A stretch of 64,000 bases of DNA from Solea solea. Lineage: Eukaryota > Chordata > Actinopteri > Pleuronectiformes > Soleidae. This document shows positions 11,373 to 23,077 of this stretch, piece after piece. The stretch spans positions 10,539,001 through 10,603,000 of the forward strand of contig NC_081150.1 of the NCBI RefSeq assembly GCF_958295425.1, in the 5' to 3' direction. The position numbers and the translations under genes were made by a program. Within the stretch, counting starts at the first letter, position 1, and every line of letters starts with the position of its first letter. Under the pieces are notes generated by a model, which made no database searches, had not been told where the DNA came from, and worked only from the letters and a program-made list of their open reading frames with translations.

Positions 11373-12951
11373 TAGATATACGACTTTTGACTGGCTGTCT
11401 CTCTCGGTAAACACAATACCAGTGTATCCAGTTTCGGCTTTTGCATTTGCCAATCAGCTCAGCCCATTTGCCTCCACTTGCACAATAAAAGGAAAAGACA
11501 GGCGCTCTAGACAAAAAAAAGAAAAGAAAGATGTAACAGTAGTTCAGTTTGAGGCACGTTGCCAACAAGGAAGAGAGAGTGAGTGTTTGCTTTCAGCAGG
11601 GACAGTAGAGGATGGAGTGAAACTCATTATCTCCCTCATGAAACGGTTGCTGCACGCTGCACATGACAGTCTAGCCAGAACTTTGGTTTCACTGAGGTTT
11701 CACTCACGTTGTGTCTGCTGCTGCTGCTGAGTGTGTGTGTTGACAGAGTTGACAGACAAGTGTTGAACACAGGTCTTAAGATATGTTCACGTTACCAGGC
11801 TGAAATGATTCATATCTGGGTCGTTTTTTTTCCAGTTGACGTGACTCAGATCTAAGTTTTTTTCTCTTCGTGGTTTCTGTGGACACAGAAACCCAATTGT
11901 CAGTTCAGATTCTCAGTACGTGTTTCTAAATCATCTTATATTGACAAGAATGAGACCATTCATATCGGAATCCACGCTACTGTTTGTATTGTATGAGTGT
12001 CGATGTCATCAACTTGCACAGCAGCAGCGCTACAAAATCAAACCACAATGGAGGAGAGTGACCTTTAGAGCAACTTCTCACTCAGAAAGTCCCTGCGATA
12101 GCTTCTGTGTTTGCATTTTCCCTATGGAGGAATCATTAAAGGAGCGTCGTATCTGACCTATTATACCATAATGTATGATTTTCTGTTGTTGCGAAAAGGT
12201 ATTTGTGCGCATGCATGCCATTCGAGAGGGCAAATGTGTTCACATGCAATACATACTTGTGAATCATCAAATCTGATTTGTTGTGAATCTTTTTGGTTGG
12301 TCATATGAATGCAGCATCCGCGTTGAGCAGCAGAATTGTGTTGGAGCGACCTAATCTCGTGACTGTGCTTTGCCCTGTGGCGCGCTGTTCCGGATTAAGA
12401 TAAATCTTGAGTGAAAAAGCCTCTCTGGTTGATCTTTTGGCATTCAGTTACAATTTGGCACATGAGCAGCAGCAACTTGGCAAAATGATATCTGTGCTCG
12501 AGGGTGGCAAATCTGCCGTAGCGATTTCTGCCGCCCACTGGGTCCCACTACCCGGGGTGTTTCCATACATTTGGCTCCCGTTGCTGCTCATGACTGAATT
12601 AAAATGAGATGATGACTGTGGCTAAATCTGTTTGGTTTTTTTGTACATATGTATATTCATTGCCGGATCCATCTGTGCGTCTGAGACGATGCGTCTCTTC
12701 TTGTTTGTTTTGAGTATTACCTCACACAGCATAAGCCTCTTAGCGAGCATTATAGTGACTAATGATTTATTTTCACTTGATGTAGAGTGGGTGAGATCAT
12801 TCTCCTTCTGCCAGAGGGCAAAGTTTACACTGATAACCAGACGATATTTTGCTTGAACTTGAAACAAATCAAACCCCCGTCACCCGAGTCTTTACTGAAC
12901 ATCTCCTGTCCCCCTCTTGTCTGTCCAGGGAGTTTACCGCTGAGGCGTCGG

Positions 12952-13174
12952 ATGGATGATGAGGAGGAAGACATGTCACAGCCCATCTCGCAGCTCTGGG
13001 GAACGTCCTTCGGGGACATCAAATATGAAGACCGAGCGTCATCGATTGCAGCCGGACAGGCCTTTGCTGCCGTCACTGCCGCTGTGCCAACGTCACAGAG
13101 TCACAACAACAACATCATCGGCATCAACGCGCTGCCCTGCAGCTTGCACTTGCAACCTCGCATACCCTTCCATG
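12952..13174 (+). CDS. bmf: Bcl-2 modifying factor (Bmf), coding exon 1
   Basis: Bmf is a BH3-only pro-apoptotic protein that binds and neutralises anti-apoptotic Bcl-2 relatives. The full protein here is 184 residues over three coding exons, close to vertebrate Bmf length. This exon encodes residues 1-74 plus the first base of codon 75. The start ATG lies 23 nt after an acceptor (ctgtccAG, 12927-12928) and opens with MDDEEEDM, the acidic start typical of fish Bmf. The donor is ATG|GTAAGG after 13174. The segment GDIKYEDR (residues 21-28) matches the conserved fish Bmf N-terminus. The TQT-type dynein light chain motif that usually follows is not visible: the next residues are ASSIAAGQA. Teleosts have two bmf paralogues and I cannot tell which this is. 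Confidence 0.9.
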
Positions 13175-14766
13175 GTAAGGAGGGAAGAAAACGTTAGAAA
13201 ACTGAGTGTAAAACACTGGGTGATGTATATGTAGTGTAACCTCATGCTTTCGCTCACTTGGAACTGGTCCTGTGCCCCCAACATTTAATGGATAGTTAAC
13301 ATATTAGAGCGAAAAAATGAGAGTAAATTACACGGTGAATTATAGCAGCAAACCAGACAAGCCTAAAAATGAAGCTTCCTCATAAGTGGGACATTCCCTT
13401 CGAGCGTAATATAATTGCTCAGAACTTGAGAAACACGCAGTTCGAGGAAGCCGTTTGTTTGCCATGGTGTAATCATAATAATAATATAAATAACTTAAAC
13501 TATGTTGTTTACTTTTCTCGTATAAAATGAAAGTGCTTTACAATTAGGCCGTGAAGGAAAGCAGAGTAAAAATAGACGAATAAGATGAAATGTAGTAAAA
13601 AAAAAAAGAGATTTAAGGAATGCACTAAAGTGAGCCTAAAAGCCTGTAAATAAGTTTTTAGCACATTTTAAGAAAGTAAACAGAACTTGCGTGTGTGATG
13701 TAACACAGGGTGTTTTCCCCACTCGCCCACCATGTGGGTCCGTTTAGGAACAGTATCATTAGAATACAGAAAAGTTCAGGTGAATCATTAAATCAATAAC
13801 AGTAAATGACAAAATGCATTAAACTTAATGTAAAGAGAAATGTTTCTCACATTCAGTCTGTTTTATTCAGTTTTAAATTTCCTGAAAAGGTTCAGTAAGA
13901 CGGTGCTGCAATACAAACATAATCACATTAATGTCTTGCCGCTTTAATCCAATATTGTTCCCCCATCTCTCATTAAATCAACGTGACATCACCCTAATTG
14001 AATTAAACAAACACCGAAGTAGAACGCTGCTGTTATTGTGTAAGAAGTGCATGTTTTTCTGGGTTTTAAAGTCACCGGTGCACAAACCACCACCGGCTGG
14101 TATTACCCCGCTCTTCATTGTAATCTAGCCCATAATGGATGTCATGCACTTGGCTCCGTGCCAGCTCTCCTCCCCAAACGCAGTGCAGGCCACTGGCTTT
14201 GCTATGACATACTATGTCCCTCTGTGGCTCCGGAGTACACGTGATGACACATTAAACAATAGTTTTCCCCTCTGAGTGGCACGACTGCCGCAGTGCGTGC
14301 GCGAGTCATAACGAGTAAACTCGGTGACACCGTCCCACAGCGAGGCGGCAGTTCAACAAGGCCACTGTTGATTTAATAAGGTGTTTGAGTGTTTCGCCTA
14401 CCAACACACACACACACTCTCTCTCTCTCTGTGTTCCTTGTTTGTGAACACACGCTTCAGTTGTTCCTTGAGTGTCTGCCTTGTAATTTGTCCATCCTCA
14501 AGAGGATCTCATAAAACCTGTTCAGGTGTCAGCTTTTCGACAGCAGCTTAAATTGAATACAGGTTATTTGACTAAACGTTGCCGCGGAGGACAGTGTTAG
14601 TAATCATACAAGTATTAATATTAATGATTTAACATGTTTTGCATAACTGGTACCTCGTGATGTATGTCATACTACTGATGCCACGTCTCTTTGCCTTCGT
14701 CTTGCATTCAACGGCACCGACAAAGTTCCTAGAGAGTTGTCAATGAGCTTGTTGTTTGCCTTTTAG
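13175..14766 (+). other. bmf: bmf intron 2
   Basis: GTAAGG donor and TTTTAG acceptor, splitting codon 75 after its first base. Contains CA and TCTC simple repeats near 14404-14430. Nothing else recognised. Confidence 0.85.
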
Positions 14767-14981
14767 GTAGCGCTGGATTACGTCCACACTTCCCCGCTCA
14801 CTTTGAGCCTATGGAGGACCGGGGAGAGAGGCAGAATGAAGAGGAGGAAGAGGGCAGAGGGGAGGAGGACGGAAGGATGGCAGAGAGGGTGGAGGAGCAG
14901 GCAGGGATGAGCATCGAGGTGCAAATTGGTCGTAAACTTCGGGAGATCGGAGACAAGTTCCAACAGGATCATGTTGAACTG
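14767..14981 (+). CDS. bmf: Bmf coding exon 2 with BH3 motif
   Basis: Encodes residues 75-146 and ends in phase 0 at ACTG|GTAAGC. It opens with GSAGLRPHFPAHFEP, the conserved block before the BH3 region in Bmf. A strongly acidic low-complexity stretch follows (residues 91-118, runs of E with G/R). The BH3 helix covers about residues 124-143, with IEVQIGRKLREIGDKFQQDH. The canonical Leu132 and Gly136-Asp137 of the LxxxGD core are intact, so binding to the Bcl-2 groove should be retained. A 131-codon open frame on the opposite strand overlaps this exon and is a shadow. Confidence 0.93.
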
Positions 14982-17907
14982 GTAAGCCTCAGTCCAAAGT
15001 AGTGAAGTGGATCCTTTTCCAACCCGTTTTCCAACCCGTTTTTTAAAAAAACATTGGAGAGTTTTTAACATGTTTATTGTAAAAATGTAGACATTTTTTA
15101 GTCTAATCACTTGTGCATACAGTGTGATGATTCCAGGGATGTCCCAGAAAATAGCGTGACGACTTAAGAGCAAAACAAACTCAGAGTCGGAGCATCGTCA
15201 CCACCTGGTTACACTTATTTGTTCGATGTTTCACACGGAAAAACAAATACAAGAGGAAAAAAAACTGGATGATGTCATGGTTGAGGAAACAGAATCTACC
15301 ATGTTATCCTGTAGTTCAGGACTCGGATACTCTACGGCTTCTATCTTGTGTCAACTTATCAATGTGTTAACGACACGAGCACAAGCAGACTCACGTTTAC
15401 TCAAAGGCAGAGACCCAACTTTTACCTAGCCCATTTACTCTAAAGCAGAAAGTTTGTGAGGGAACGTGTGAACTTTTTCTATCTGTGTCAGCTTTTCTTT
15501 GATTAGAGACACATATCAAAGATACCTTGTGCCAATTTGTGGCTCAGTCTTGGAAAGAAATGGGGGTAGAGCTTTTTGCCAGCTGGAATGAATACAAGAC
15601 AAGCCACAGTGGATAAAAATAGTGTACACCGTGATTCAACCACTTTGTTGGCCACACTGAAGGAAAAAAAAAAAAAAAATCCTATTTCACTAATAAGTCT
15701 CGGTTCAGAAACACAACGTTATACAGAATACTGGAACTAAGGAAGTATAATGTCAGTGCACAGATAATAATCTTTAGTTGGATATTAAAGTCAAGGTCAG
15801 CTTAGTTTTGTGAAACACCGTGAACGGAGCTGTGAACGGAGCTGTGAACTTTGTGTAAACAGAGGGCTGATAAATAAAGCTGCTGAGTCTGTGTAACAGT
15901 GGCACTGATGCCTTCATGTCACGAAAAACCCAAGGAATATTTGCTATTCAAGAAAAGAAAAGCATACTAAATAAATAAAGGCTGTTCATCTGTTCATCAA
16001 AGAAAGAGAAGGCGAAACAACAACCTGCGCCCGTTTCTGACCGTTATCCTTTCATTCATTTGTCTGCACCGCACTTCAAACGTGTAAAAGTCACCCAACA
16101 TGTGCACAAAACGAGGACAACGCGTTTGATCCAACATGTCAGTCTCTTGTTTGTGTCAGTGTTTAAAAAGAATAGTGACTCTACACTGGTCACATGACCA
16201 TTGTTAATAAGTATACACTTTCTGGGAGGAGTGTCAGGTTTCTTATTTGCCACTGTGACTGTTTTGCCACAGGGTCTGTGTTAGCGACAAGGTGTGGTGG
16301 ATAAGTTCTTCTTTTTTTGTTGTTGTTGTTGCCATGTGGATATCAGAGAGCGTGAGACTCAAGGAGAGAGAAGGAGGAAGAGAAGTCAGGGGTAAAAGAG
16401 TGAGAGAAATCATTTCAAGACTTTGCAACGGTTGAAGGAAGGACAGGTGAGCTCGATGTGACTGTTCACGAAACAGAAGTGAGCAAGCGCGTCTGTGTCT
16501 GGGTAGACTGGGCCGGCTGTTTATAAGCTCGTCTAAAAATAGCGTCTGACTCACACACTTATAGACACAGCCAGTAACATGATGGCTACCCACAATACCT
16601 CAGTTGTCCTGTTGACTTGCTGAGTGGGTGTGTGTGTGTCTTTTGTGTGTGTTTTGGTTTGTGTGTGTGTAACTCTGTGGTGGAGATAAGAGAGAGAGAA
16701 AGAGGACGTTTTGTTTTTGTCTGCTGTCTGCACGCCACAGTTTTAGATAACTGCTGTTGCAGGAATCTTTCAAAAGGGGAAATAATCACAAATGATTCTT
16801 CATAATATCCAATCACATCGTTGTATTATGTGTAGAAGTTATTATAGTTGTGTTTATGGCTACTTTTACGAACAATAGAGTGGGAGAAAAGTCAGTTTTT
16901 GTAACTGTATGCTATGTATACCTTAAAAAATGGTGGTGGGGGGGGGGGGACACACCAATCTCCTACACAAGCAAACCATGCTGCAGTTTAAATAAGCTCA
17001 GCAGTGTAGAATTAAGGCAATTAAGGGCAATTAGGGTTGTATTTAGTCGTGCTGGTTCAATTCTGTTCAGTCTTCTGGTTCTGCATGAAATAGCCCACGG
17101 CAGACTGTGATTGCTAGGCTGCTAGAGACCTTGATGGAACGAGCAGGGGGAAGAGAGATTGTAGCAGGAGTGCTTACGCAACAGGCTGCAACAACTCCAA
17201 CTGTTCAGAAAGCCAGTGGGCTCCGTGCAGGATCAGAGATGATGGGGGGGGGGGGCGCAGGGGGGCGCAGGGGGGCACAAGGGTTACTCACACAGATAAG
17301 GAACGACAGAGCTGGGACAGGGCTGCTCTTATAGGTGGGAGCAGTTTCGGTTTCCCCTCGCCTTTGTTTTGGTCATTATATTCAGCCAACTTTGCTGTTC
17401 CAGGGAGAGCTGTGATGAAATAGACGGCCTGCTCTCTGAAAGCACTCCGCTTTGAGCGTCTTCAACCGTCCAGAAGAGTCGTTTTTTTTGTTTTGTTTTC
17501 TTTCGTCACCCCGTGAGCGCAAGATAAACACATGAGTTCATTAACGAGCGTTACTCTTAGCGCCTGTGTGGAAGCGACAGCCGCCGCACCAGTAACTGTA
17601 CTGTACAAGCGCGAGTCCAGGATGTGCGTGTGACAGACATGTTTGCTAGACACAAGGTTAATGTTGTGGAAACATTCGGCCCTTCTCGGTCATATACTTT
17701 AATCTCACAGGGTTTACCACAGTTCACAAGGCTTGACTGGAAACCCACTGTGACGCAATCGGGCCGTGTGAAGAGATTTTCACCAGTGATGAAAGTCTCA
17801 TGATTACATGTGGGTTTTTTTTATTGTTGTTGTTGTTGTTGTTGTTTTTTAAAGTGTGAAAGACCCAGCCCATGTTGACGGTTTCTTTTTCTTCTGTCTC
17901 TCTGCAG
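14982..17907 (+). other. bmf: bmf intron 3
   Basis: GTAAGC donor and TCTGCAG acceptor, phase 0. Holds an A-run near 15663-15680, GT-rich DNA at 16625-16675, G-runs at 16935-16949 and 17244-17275, and a (TTG)n tract at 17824-17846. No exon was recognised in it. Confidence 0.85.
17824..17846. repeat. (TTG)n microsatellite near intron 3 acceptor
   Basis: Short trinucleotide run 62 bp before the acceptor of the last bmf coding exon. The nearby T-rich sequence also serves as polypyrimidine context. Confidence 0.9.
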
Positions 17908-18024
17908 CTCATGAGGCACCAGAGGCAAAATCAGCCCGTGTGGATGCGTCTGACGATGGCACTGTTGGGCTTTCTGTTTCCCCGAGAGGCTCTCGTGCCT
18001 CGCCTGCGAGGAGAGCAGAGATGA
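17908..18024 (+). CDS. bmf: Bmf coding exon 3, C-terminal end
   Basis: Encodes residues 147-184 and the TGA stop at 18022-18024. It begins LMRHQRQNQPVWMRL straight after the BH3 helix and continues with a hydrophobic segment (TMALLGFLF) and a basic end (VPRLRGEQR). This is the conserved Bmf C-terminus: the NQxxVW block and the hydrophobic stretch correspond to the short tail that may help membrane association. The reading frame joins exon 2 without shift, and exon lengths 223, 215 and 117 sum to 555, an exact multiple of three. Confidence 0.92.
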   Translation, partial: LMRHQRQNQPVWMRLTMALLGFLFPREALVPRLRGEQR

Positions 18025-19671
18025 AGGGACTTCCTGCCGGCCCTCGCCTCGGCCCTTGTCTTCCCTCAGCCGGAACAAGGGACCAGACTTTTAGAGATGG
18101 CACTGTAAGATGGAACACGGGTTTGGATTTTGTTTTCTAACCGAATAAGAAGATGAGATGAAGAAAACAACGGTCACCGCTGGACGGAGACCGAATACGA
18201 CCCCCTTTTTTTGTTTAGTTTTTTGCTGTTTTGTTGTTTTTTTCCCCCGTCACCCCCCACTCCCCTCCCCACCACCACCTCTATAAGAAGAAGCCATTGT
18301 GTTTGAAGAGATATTTTCGAAATATTTGTAAGATTACCTATTTTGTACAGTAAAACTGCTCTTTTTATTTGGTAATTCAAGTCTTGAAGAACCGTCATCA
18401 GTCCAGGGAATGCCTTATTCTCTCCTGCCACAGTACACATACGCTTTTTGAAACAAGGGACATTATGTGAAAGAGATCAATTTCAAGATTAGGACAATTT
18501 TCTTTGGCGATACACTGTGGATGTGGACATTTCTGTGCTTACGTTACTGATTCAATACCTTGAAAACTCGAGGCACATTTCTAATTTATTCTCAGAGAAA
18601 AAAACAAAAAAAACAATAAGCCCTGTACTTCTTTATTGTTCCGCACTGGCTGATTTTGAAATGGTTGTCATGAGACTGTGGCAGCTTTACACACACTGAT
18701 GTTGCACTGTTGGTCAGTGTAGATGCATAATTTATCATCTTCCACCTTAGGCACATGAGATCAACCTGTGTCTTATTATTAGTGTCATCCGTCAGTCTCT
18801 CCACCTCCTGAACCACTCGTGTTATTCAGACCCACTGATTGATTTGAATGATTAATGTATGCAAACTTCAAATTACTTCAAGCACCTGGCCTGACTTGTC
18901 TGTAGGAGTGCGTGCGTAACTCTTTTCCAACATGTGCAGTAATAGTGAAACCAAATAAGCACAAAGTCAAGCAAATCTTCTTTGTGGTGTTAAAATCAGG
19001 GAACTGGAAAACAATCAGAGGACAGCTGAAAAGGCTTGGGATACTTTTCAGGATTCCTTTCTCTGGCTGAGTGGACAATCGCAGCTTTGCCCTTGTCTGT
19101 GACAAATGACGTTCATCAGCATTTCAGATGTGAGCAATATTCACGCCAGTGGAAGGAAGACAAATCTTAGGGATCAGCTGTATTTGCAATCAAAGGTGAC
19201 ATCCAGGAACAACGGCTGCGTTGTAATTGAATCGAGACACATGTTTTTTTTTTTTTTTCGTTTTGACTCCAGGTGTAAAAGTCACAGGCACTGATTCAAA
19301 CCTGCGGTGCGAGCTTAAACTCTTCAAGTGCTTTCTTTCACCCAACCGCCAGTGGTACATGCACTGAGGACAGAGTGAAAACCGCTCGTGTACAGTTTAG
19401 AAAACCGTTTTTACAAACACACACACACAGACACGTTTATTCATCCCTGTGTGGCGACTGCTACTTCAGCCCTTTGTTTCTCAGTTCTCGGTGTGATCAA
19501 GGAGAAAGTCTTTGGACGACTTTAAATATTATGAATTCCTCAGTTGATGTATTATTTCAGTCTGTTGTAGGTTTCCGTGATATGAACTTTTGAAGACACT
19601 GATGGTTTTTTTTTGTTTTTTGTTTTTTCCTGCTTTATATTTTCTTCAGGGAGTAGTTACTGACTTTGTTA

Positions 19672-19677
19672 AATAAA
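19672..19677 (+). terminator. bmf: Candidate proximal polyadenylation signal
   Basis: AATAAA followed within 30 bases by a TTGTTTATG-type GT-rich element, 1.65 kb after the bmf stop codon. Confidence 0.4.
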
Positions 19678-19808
19678 CCCGACGCTTGTTTATGAGATGT
19701 TAAAACATCTGCCTTTGAGTGAGGACGCATTGACGCTTACATAATCCGTTTCATGAACTTCTCAAAAAAACATCACCATAGAAGTTTGTACCAGTCAAAT
19801 CTTTTTCG

Positions 19809-20034
19809 TTAAAGGACCAGTGTTAAGGTTTTAGCGGCGTCTGTCAGCAAAAAAAATGAAATAAGAAATCCATCATTATGTCATTTTCATCACTTTTTAC
19901 CTTAAAGTGAGCCTTTCTCTATCTACATATGGACCTAAGTGGAGCTCACCATGTTGCATATTGTCATGTTTCTACTGGCTTTACAGAAGATGCTGAGAAA
20001 GGACGCCTCTAAATCCTACAGACTGGTCCTTTAA
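19809..20034. mobile_element. TTAA-flanked MITE in the bmf 3' UTR region
   Basis: Inverted ends TTAAAGGACCAGTGT (19809-19823) and AGACTGGTCCTTTAA (20020-20034) match at 14 of 15 positions. TTAA on both sides fits a piggyBac-type target duplication. Length is 226 bp with no coding capacity. The end sequence resembles a very common repeat family in percomorph fish. If the long bmf 3' UTR is real, both arms are transcribed with it. Confidence 0.75.
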
Positions 20035-20389
20035 CTCACGCCAGTAGCTGAACCAAAAGTTTGTTTCCTGCAAACACTGAACGCTGAGCCAGTTCAGATA
20101 TTGTGGTGCACTCTCTCAGTCCAAAGCTTCATACTTTGACTCGCCTCAGTCACCGGACGTCACGTTTAACTACTCCCTGTCCTCGCCGGGGACCCGTTTG
20201 GTCTCCGTGAGATAATTTATTCTAATTTATTTTGTGTATATTTGCTCAGTGCTACTGTATAGATGGTATCTCAGTATGTACAGTCCTTTTTTTTTTTTTT
20301 TTTCTTCTCCTCGCTCGTGTGCATTCAGCTGCGTATTTGAAGCCGGTGTGCGTGCATGTGGGGGAGGTTGGACTAAAGCCACGTGCCTC

Positions 20390-20393
<4 letters not shown>

Positions 20394-20420
<27 letters not shown>
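20394..20420. repeat. (GT)n microsatellite
   Basis: Uninterrupted GT run of 27 bases. Confidence 0.95.
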
Positions 20421-21985
20421 CGCTCTCACACAGAAAAAAACAAAACAAAAACGGGTGTGAGTCTTTTACAAATCACGTGAACAACAGACAATCAAATGTA
20501 CAATATGTGCCTTGTGAATATCAGCCCCGCCACATGGTCGCCGCCGACATCACTCGGCCGTGATTGACCCAGTGTCACTCGCACTGCACACAGCTCTTGT
20601 TTCACTAGAGTCGGCACCGGACAGTACATTGTCTTGGCTGTGCCTCCAAGAAAAAGAATCTGTTTGGCTCCCTTACATCTGCTCACGAGGCACAGGCTCA
20701 ACCTTTGACATCTCTCGACACAAACGGCAAGTCTCACCACGCGTAGACCTTCTCAACATCAGAAACGACTGTTTGCGCTCAATGTGCACTGTAAAAAAAG
20801 AAAAAAGAAGAAGATTTTTTTTTTACCTGTAAACTGTATTTTGCACCTCTCTTTCTTACTCCTGTGCTGAACTTCCCCCTCTAGATTCTTGAAACCTTTT
20901 AACATCTGTAATATGCTGGATCAGCTAAGTCTGTCTGGGGCTTTTTGTTGTGCTTGATTATCTGCGATCTAGCAGGACTGTGGGTTTACATGTGAAGGAA
21001 GAGCGAGCCACCACGGTGCCCAGTATTATTTTGTGTGAGCTGTGTTGGAGCAGCCACTCGGTCGGTGTGGTGTTGATCTGAGCCTGTTTTGTTACCAGGC
21101 CACTGTTGCAACGCAGACTCAAGTGAAACATTTGTTCTGTGTTCAACCTTCAGTGTCTTTAATATCAGACGTTTTTCTTCAATCTTTTTTTTTTTTTTTT
21201 TTTGAATACCCAAGGAAGAGTGCATCTTAAATGTCAAGTGCTGTGATTTGCTGTTTTTCTACATTAGACATGAACTTGACGACTATTGTTGCTATCTTTA
21301 TAAAGACAACAAAAACTTTTGAGCAAAGTTTTTCACACTTTTTTGTAAGAATACACAGAACTACAACATGACTTTTTTTTTTGCTTTTCTACGATTGCGC
21401 TTTTTTTCAGTCTTTGTGGCATTTCTTTTTTAAAGGTTTTTGGATATTGCCAATTCTGCTGTCACTCTCAGTTCAAGGGCTTTCTTGATATATGTAAATG
21501 GTTTAAAAATGCATGTGCAACATTCCTGAAAAAAAATAATCTTTATCCTAAGGGTTTGAATGTAATTTAATGGAGTGAAAACCACAATATCTCTTTTAAC
21601 AGACAAACTGAACAGTGGGACTTACTTGGAACTCTTCGGGGAGTTTATACCTTGTCTTCACATTGATTTCTTTACATTCAGAGTGGTCTCAAGGATTTCA
21701 CATTCATGTGTTCTATGAAGTGAGACCCAGTCCAGATGTAGCAGTTTTTTGTGAAAGCATTGGCTGTGTGATCTTTGGGACTGCTCTGTGTCTGCTGCAC
21801 ACATTTCAAATAGCGCAGGACATGGAGCGATGGAGGGACTGGAGGAGGAGGAGGAGGAGGCGGACGAGTGGGGATGTTTGTTCTTTTTCTAGTGCAATAT
21901 GCTGTACATAAGAGCTTGGCTCTCGAAATCTTACAATTTCTCTTAATTTCTTTTGTTGTTCAATGGGTACATTGCTGTTTTTTTC

Positions 21986-21991
21986 ATTAAA
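21986..21991 (+). terminator. bmf: Candidate distal polyadenylation signal
   Basis: ATTAAA 3.96 kb after the bmf stop. T-rich upstream sequence and a drop of transcript-like composition after about 22015 support a cleavage site nearby. Confidence 0.35.
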
Positions 21992-22272
21992 ACTTTACGG
22001 ACAACTGAAACGGCCTGTGCATCATTTCTTGGAACGATCATTTTGAACTGCTGATATGAAACAGTTGTTGTGTTTGTCACAAACAGTCTTGCATAAAGTA
22101 CCTTAAAGGGATACTTAATTAAAAGTAAAACTGCAAGTATTTTACCAGAAAATGACTTTGGTAGAAGTTGAAGTCACTTTTTTATAATATTACTTAAGTA
22201 AAAGTCTTAAAGTATATGACATTTACAGTACTTCGGTGTCAAAAGTAATTCTCTGATATAAAATGTACTTGA

Positions 22273-22864
22273 AGGTGACATAGACCGGAAGCTCCAATTA
22301 ACGCTGCGTTTTTGTGTGTATCTGCGTCATTACCTCGTTTATGAAACCCTAAAGTTTCAGAACAAACAGTTCAGCCACTGCTGAGAAAATAGTGTTGTAT
22401 TGTTTTCCTGGGCTCTGCGAAGCGGATCGACACTTCCTTAATTTGATGTCGTCATCAGAAATCCTCACCACCGTAGCGCCTCCCGGTGCGGGCACTAGTC
22501 CGGGCACATCCGGTTGCGTACATTCAACCGCAGAAGAAGAAGAACTACTCTCGTTGTAGCTGCTGAGATGCAGAGCATCCACCGTGCCAGAGGGGGAGCT
22601 GTGTATCTGAGCGCTGGCCTATCTATTACGTCACTTCCAGGTACCTGGCCAATCACAGGACAGTAGGAAAGCTCTCGTTGGCTGGCCAATCACAGCAACT
22701 GTTTGGTCTGAAACAGCGCGGCTGACGAGAGCGTCAGCGAGGAGATATTTTGATCGGCTCGTTTGCAGCGATTAGGAGGTTTTTAATCATGAAAACAAGT
22801 TAATATATGTAAGTAGACCTCCATAACTAACATATATGTGTGATACAAGCATTCTATGTCGCCT
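22273..22864. mobile_element. TTAA-type MITE nested in hAT-like copy 2
   Basis: Ends AGGTGACATAGA (22273) and TCTATGTCGCCT (to 22864) are inverted repeats with one mismatch over 12 bases. Flanks are TTGA (22269-22272) and TTAA (22865-22868). The uninterrupted copy 1 has a single TTAA at the equivalent site (5906-5909), showing that the insertion duplicated TTAA, as piggyBac-type transposases do. No transposase frame is present. The interior has GGCCAATCACAG twice, about 40 bp apart. Confidence 0.75.
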
Positions 22865-22896
22865 TTAAGTTCTAGAAAAAGTGAGGAGTTAAAATT

Positions 22897-23077
22897 GAAC
22901 CATGGTAGCTCAGTGGTAGGGCGAGTTCTCTTTCAACTGGATGTTGTGTGTGTTCAATCCCTGCCTCTGCTAGTCCATGTGTGCCCTTGAGCAAGACACT
23001 TAAGCCCATGTTGCAGCGTGTGAGTGAGTATGAAACATCAACAAGACTAGAAAAGCTCTATATTAACACAGACCATC
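22897..23077 (+). mobile_element. tRNA-derived SINE-like module, copy 2
   Basis: A-box TAGCTCAGTGG at 22906-22916 fits the pol III consensus. A B-box-like TGTTCAATCC follows, then the shared GAGCAAGACACTTAA body and the AAAGCTCTATATTAACACAGACC tail region. It sits at the same place in the hAT-like host as in copy 1. Confidence 0.7.

Larger units (their letters stand above)
9335..12928 (+). other. bmf: Probable bmf intron 1
   Basis: Sequence between the candidate donor at 9335 and the acceptor AG at 12927-12928. It holds CpG-rich DNA to about 10160, a (TG)n tract at 10566-10588, an (ATT)9 at 11240-11266, a (CA)15 at 11341-11370 and transposon-like sequence near 11770-12100. No coding exon was recognised. 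Confidence 0.4.
18025..22015 (+). other. bmf: Probable bmf 3' untranslated region
   Basis: Vertebrate bmf transcripts have long 3' UTRs. This 4-kb stretch is T-rich on the + strand and free of exons. Two polyadenylation signals are plausible: AATAAA at 19672-19677 followed by GT-rich DNA (short form), and ATTAAA at 21986-21991 (long form). It contains a TTAA-flanked inverted-repeat element at 19809-20034 and a (GT)n at 20394-20420. The 3' limit is an inference; transcript data would settle it. Confidence 0.45.

Noticed and set aside
14778..15173. 131-codon frame antisense to bmf coding exon 2
   Set aside because: Shadow of the purine-rich acidic coding segment of bmf; no recognisable domain.
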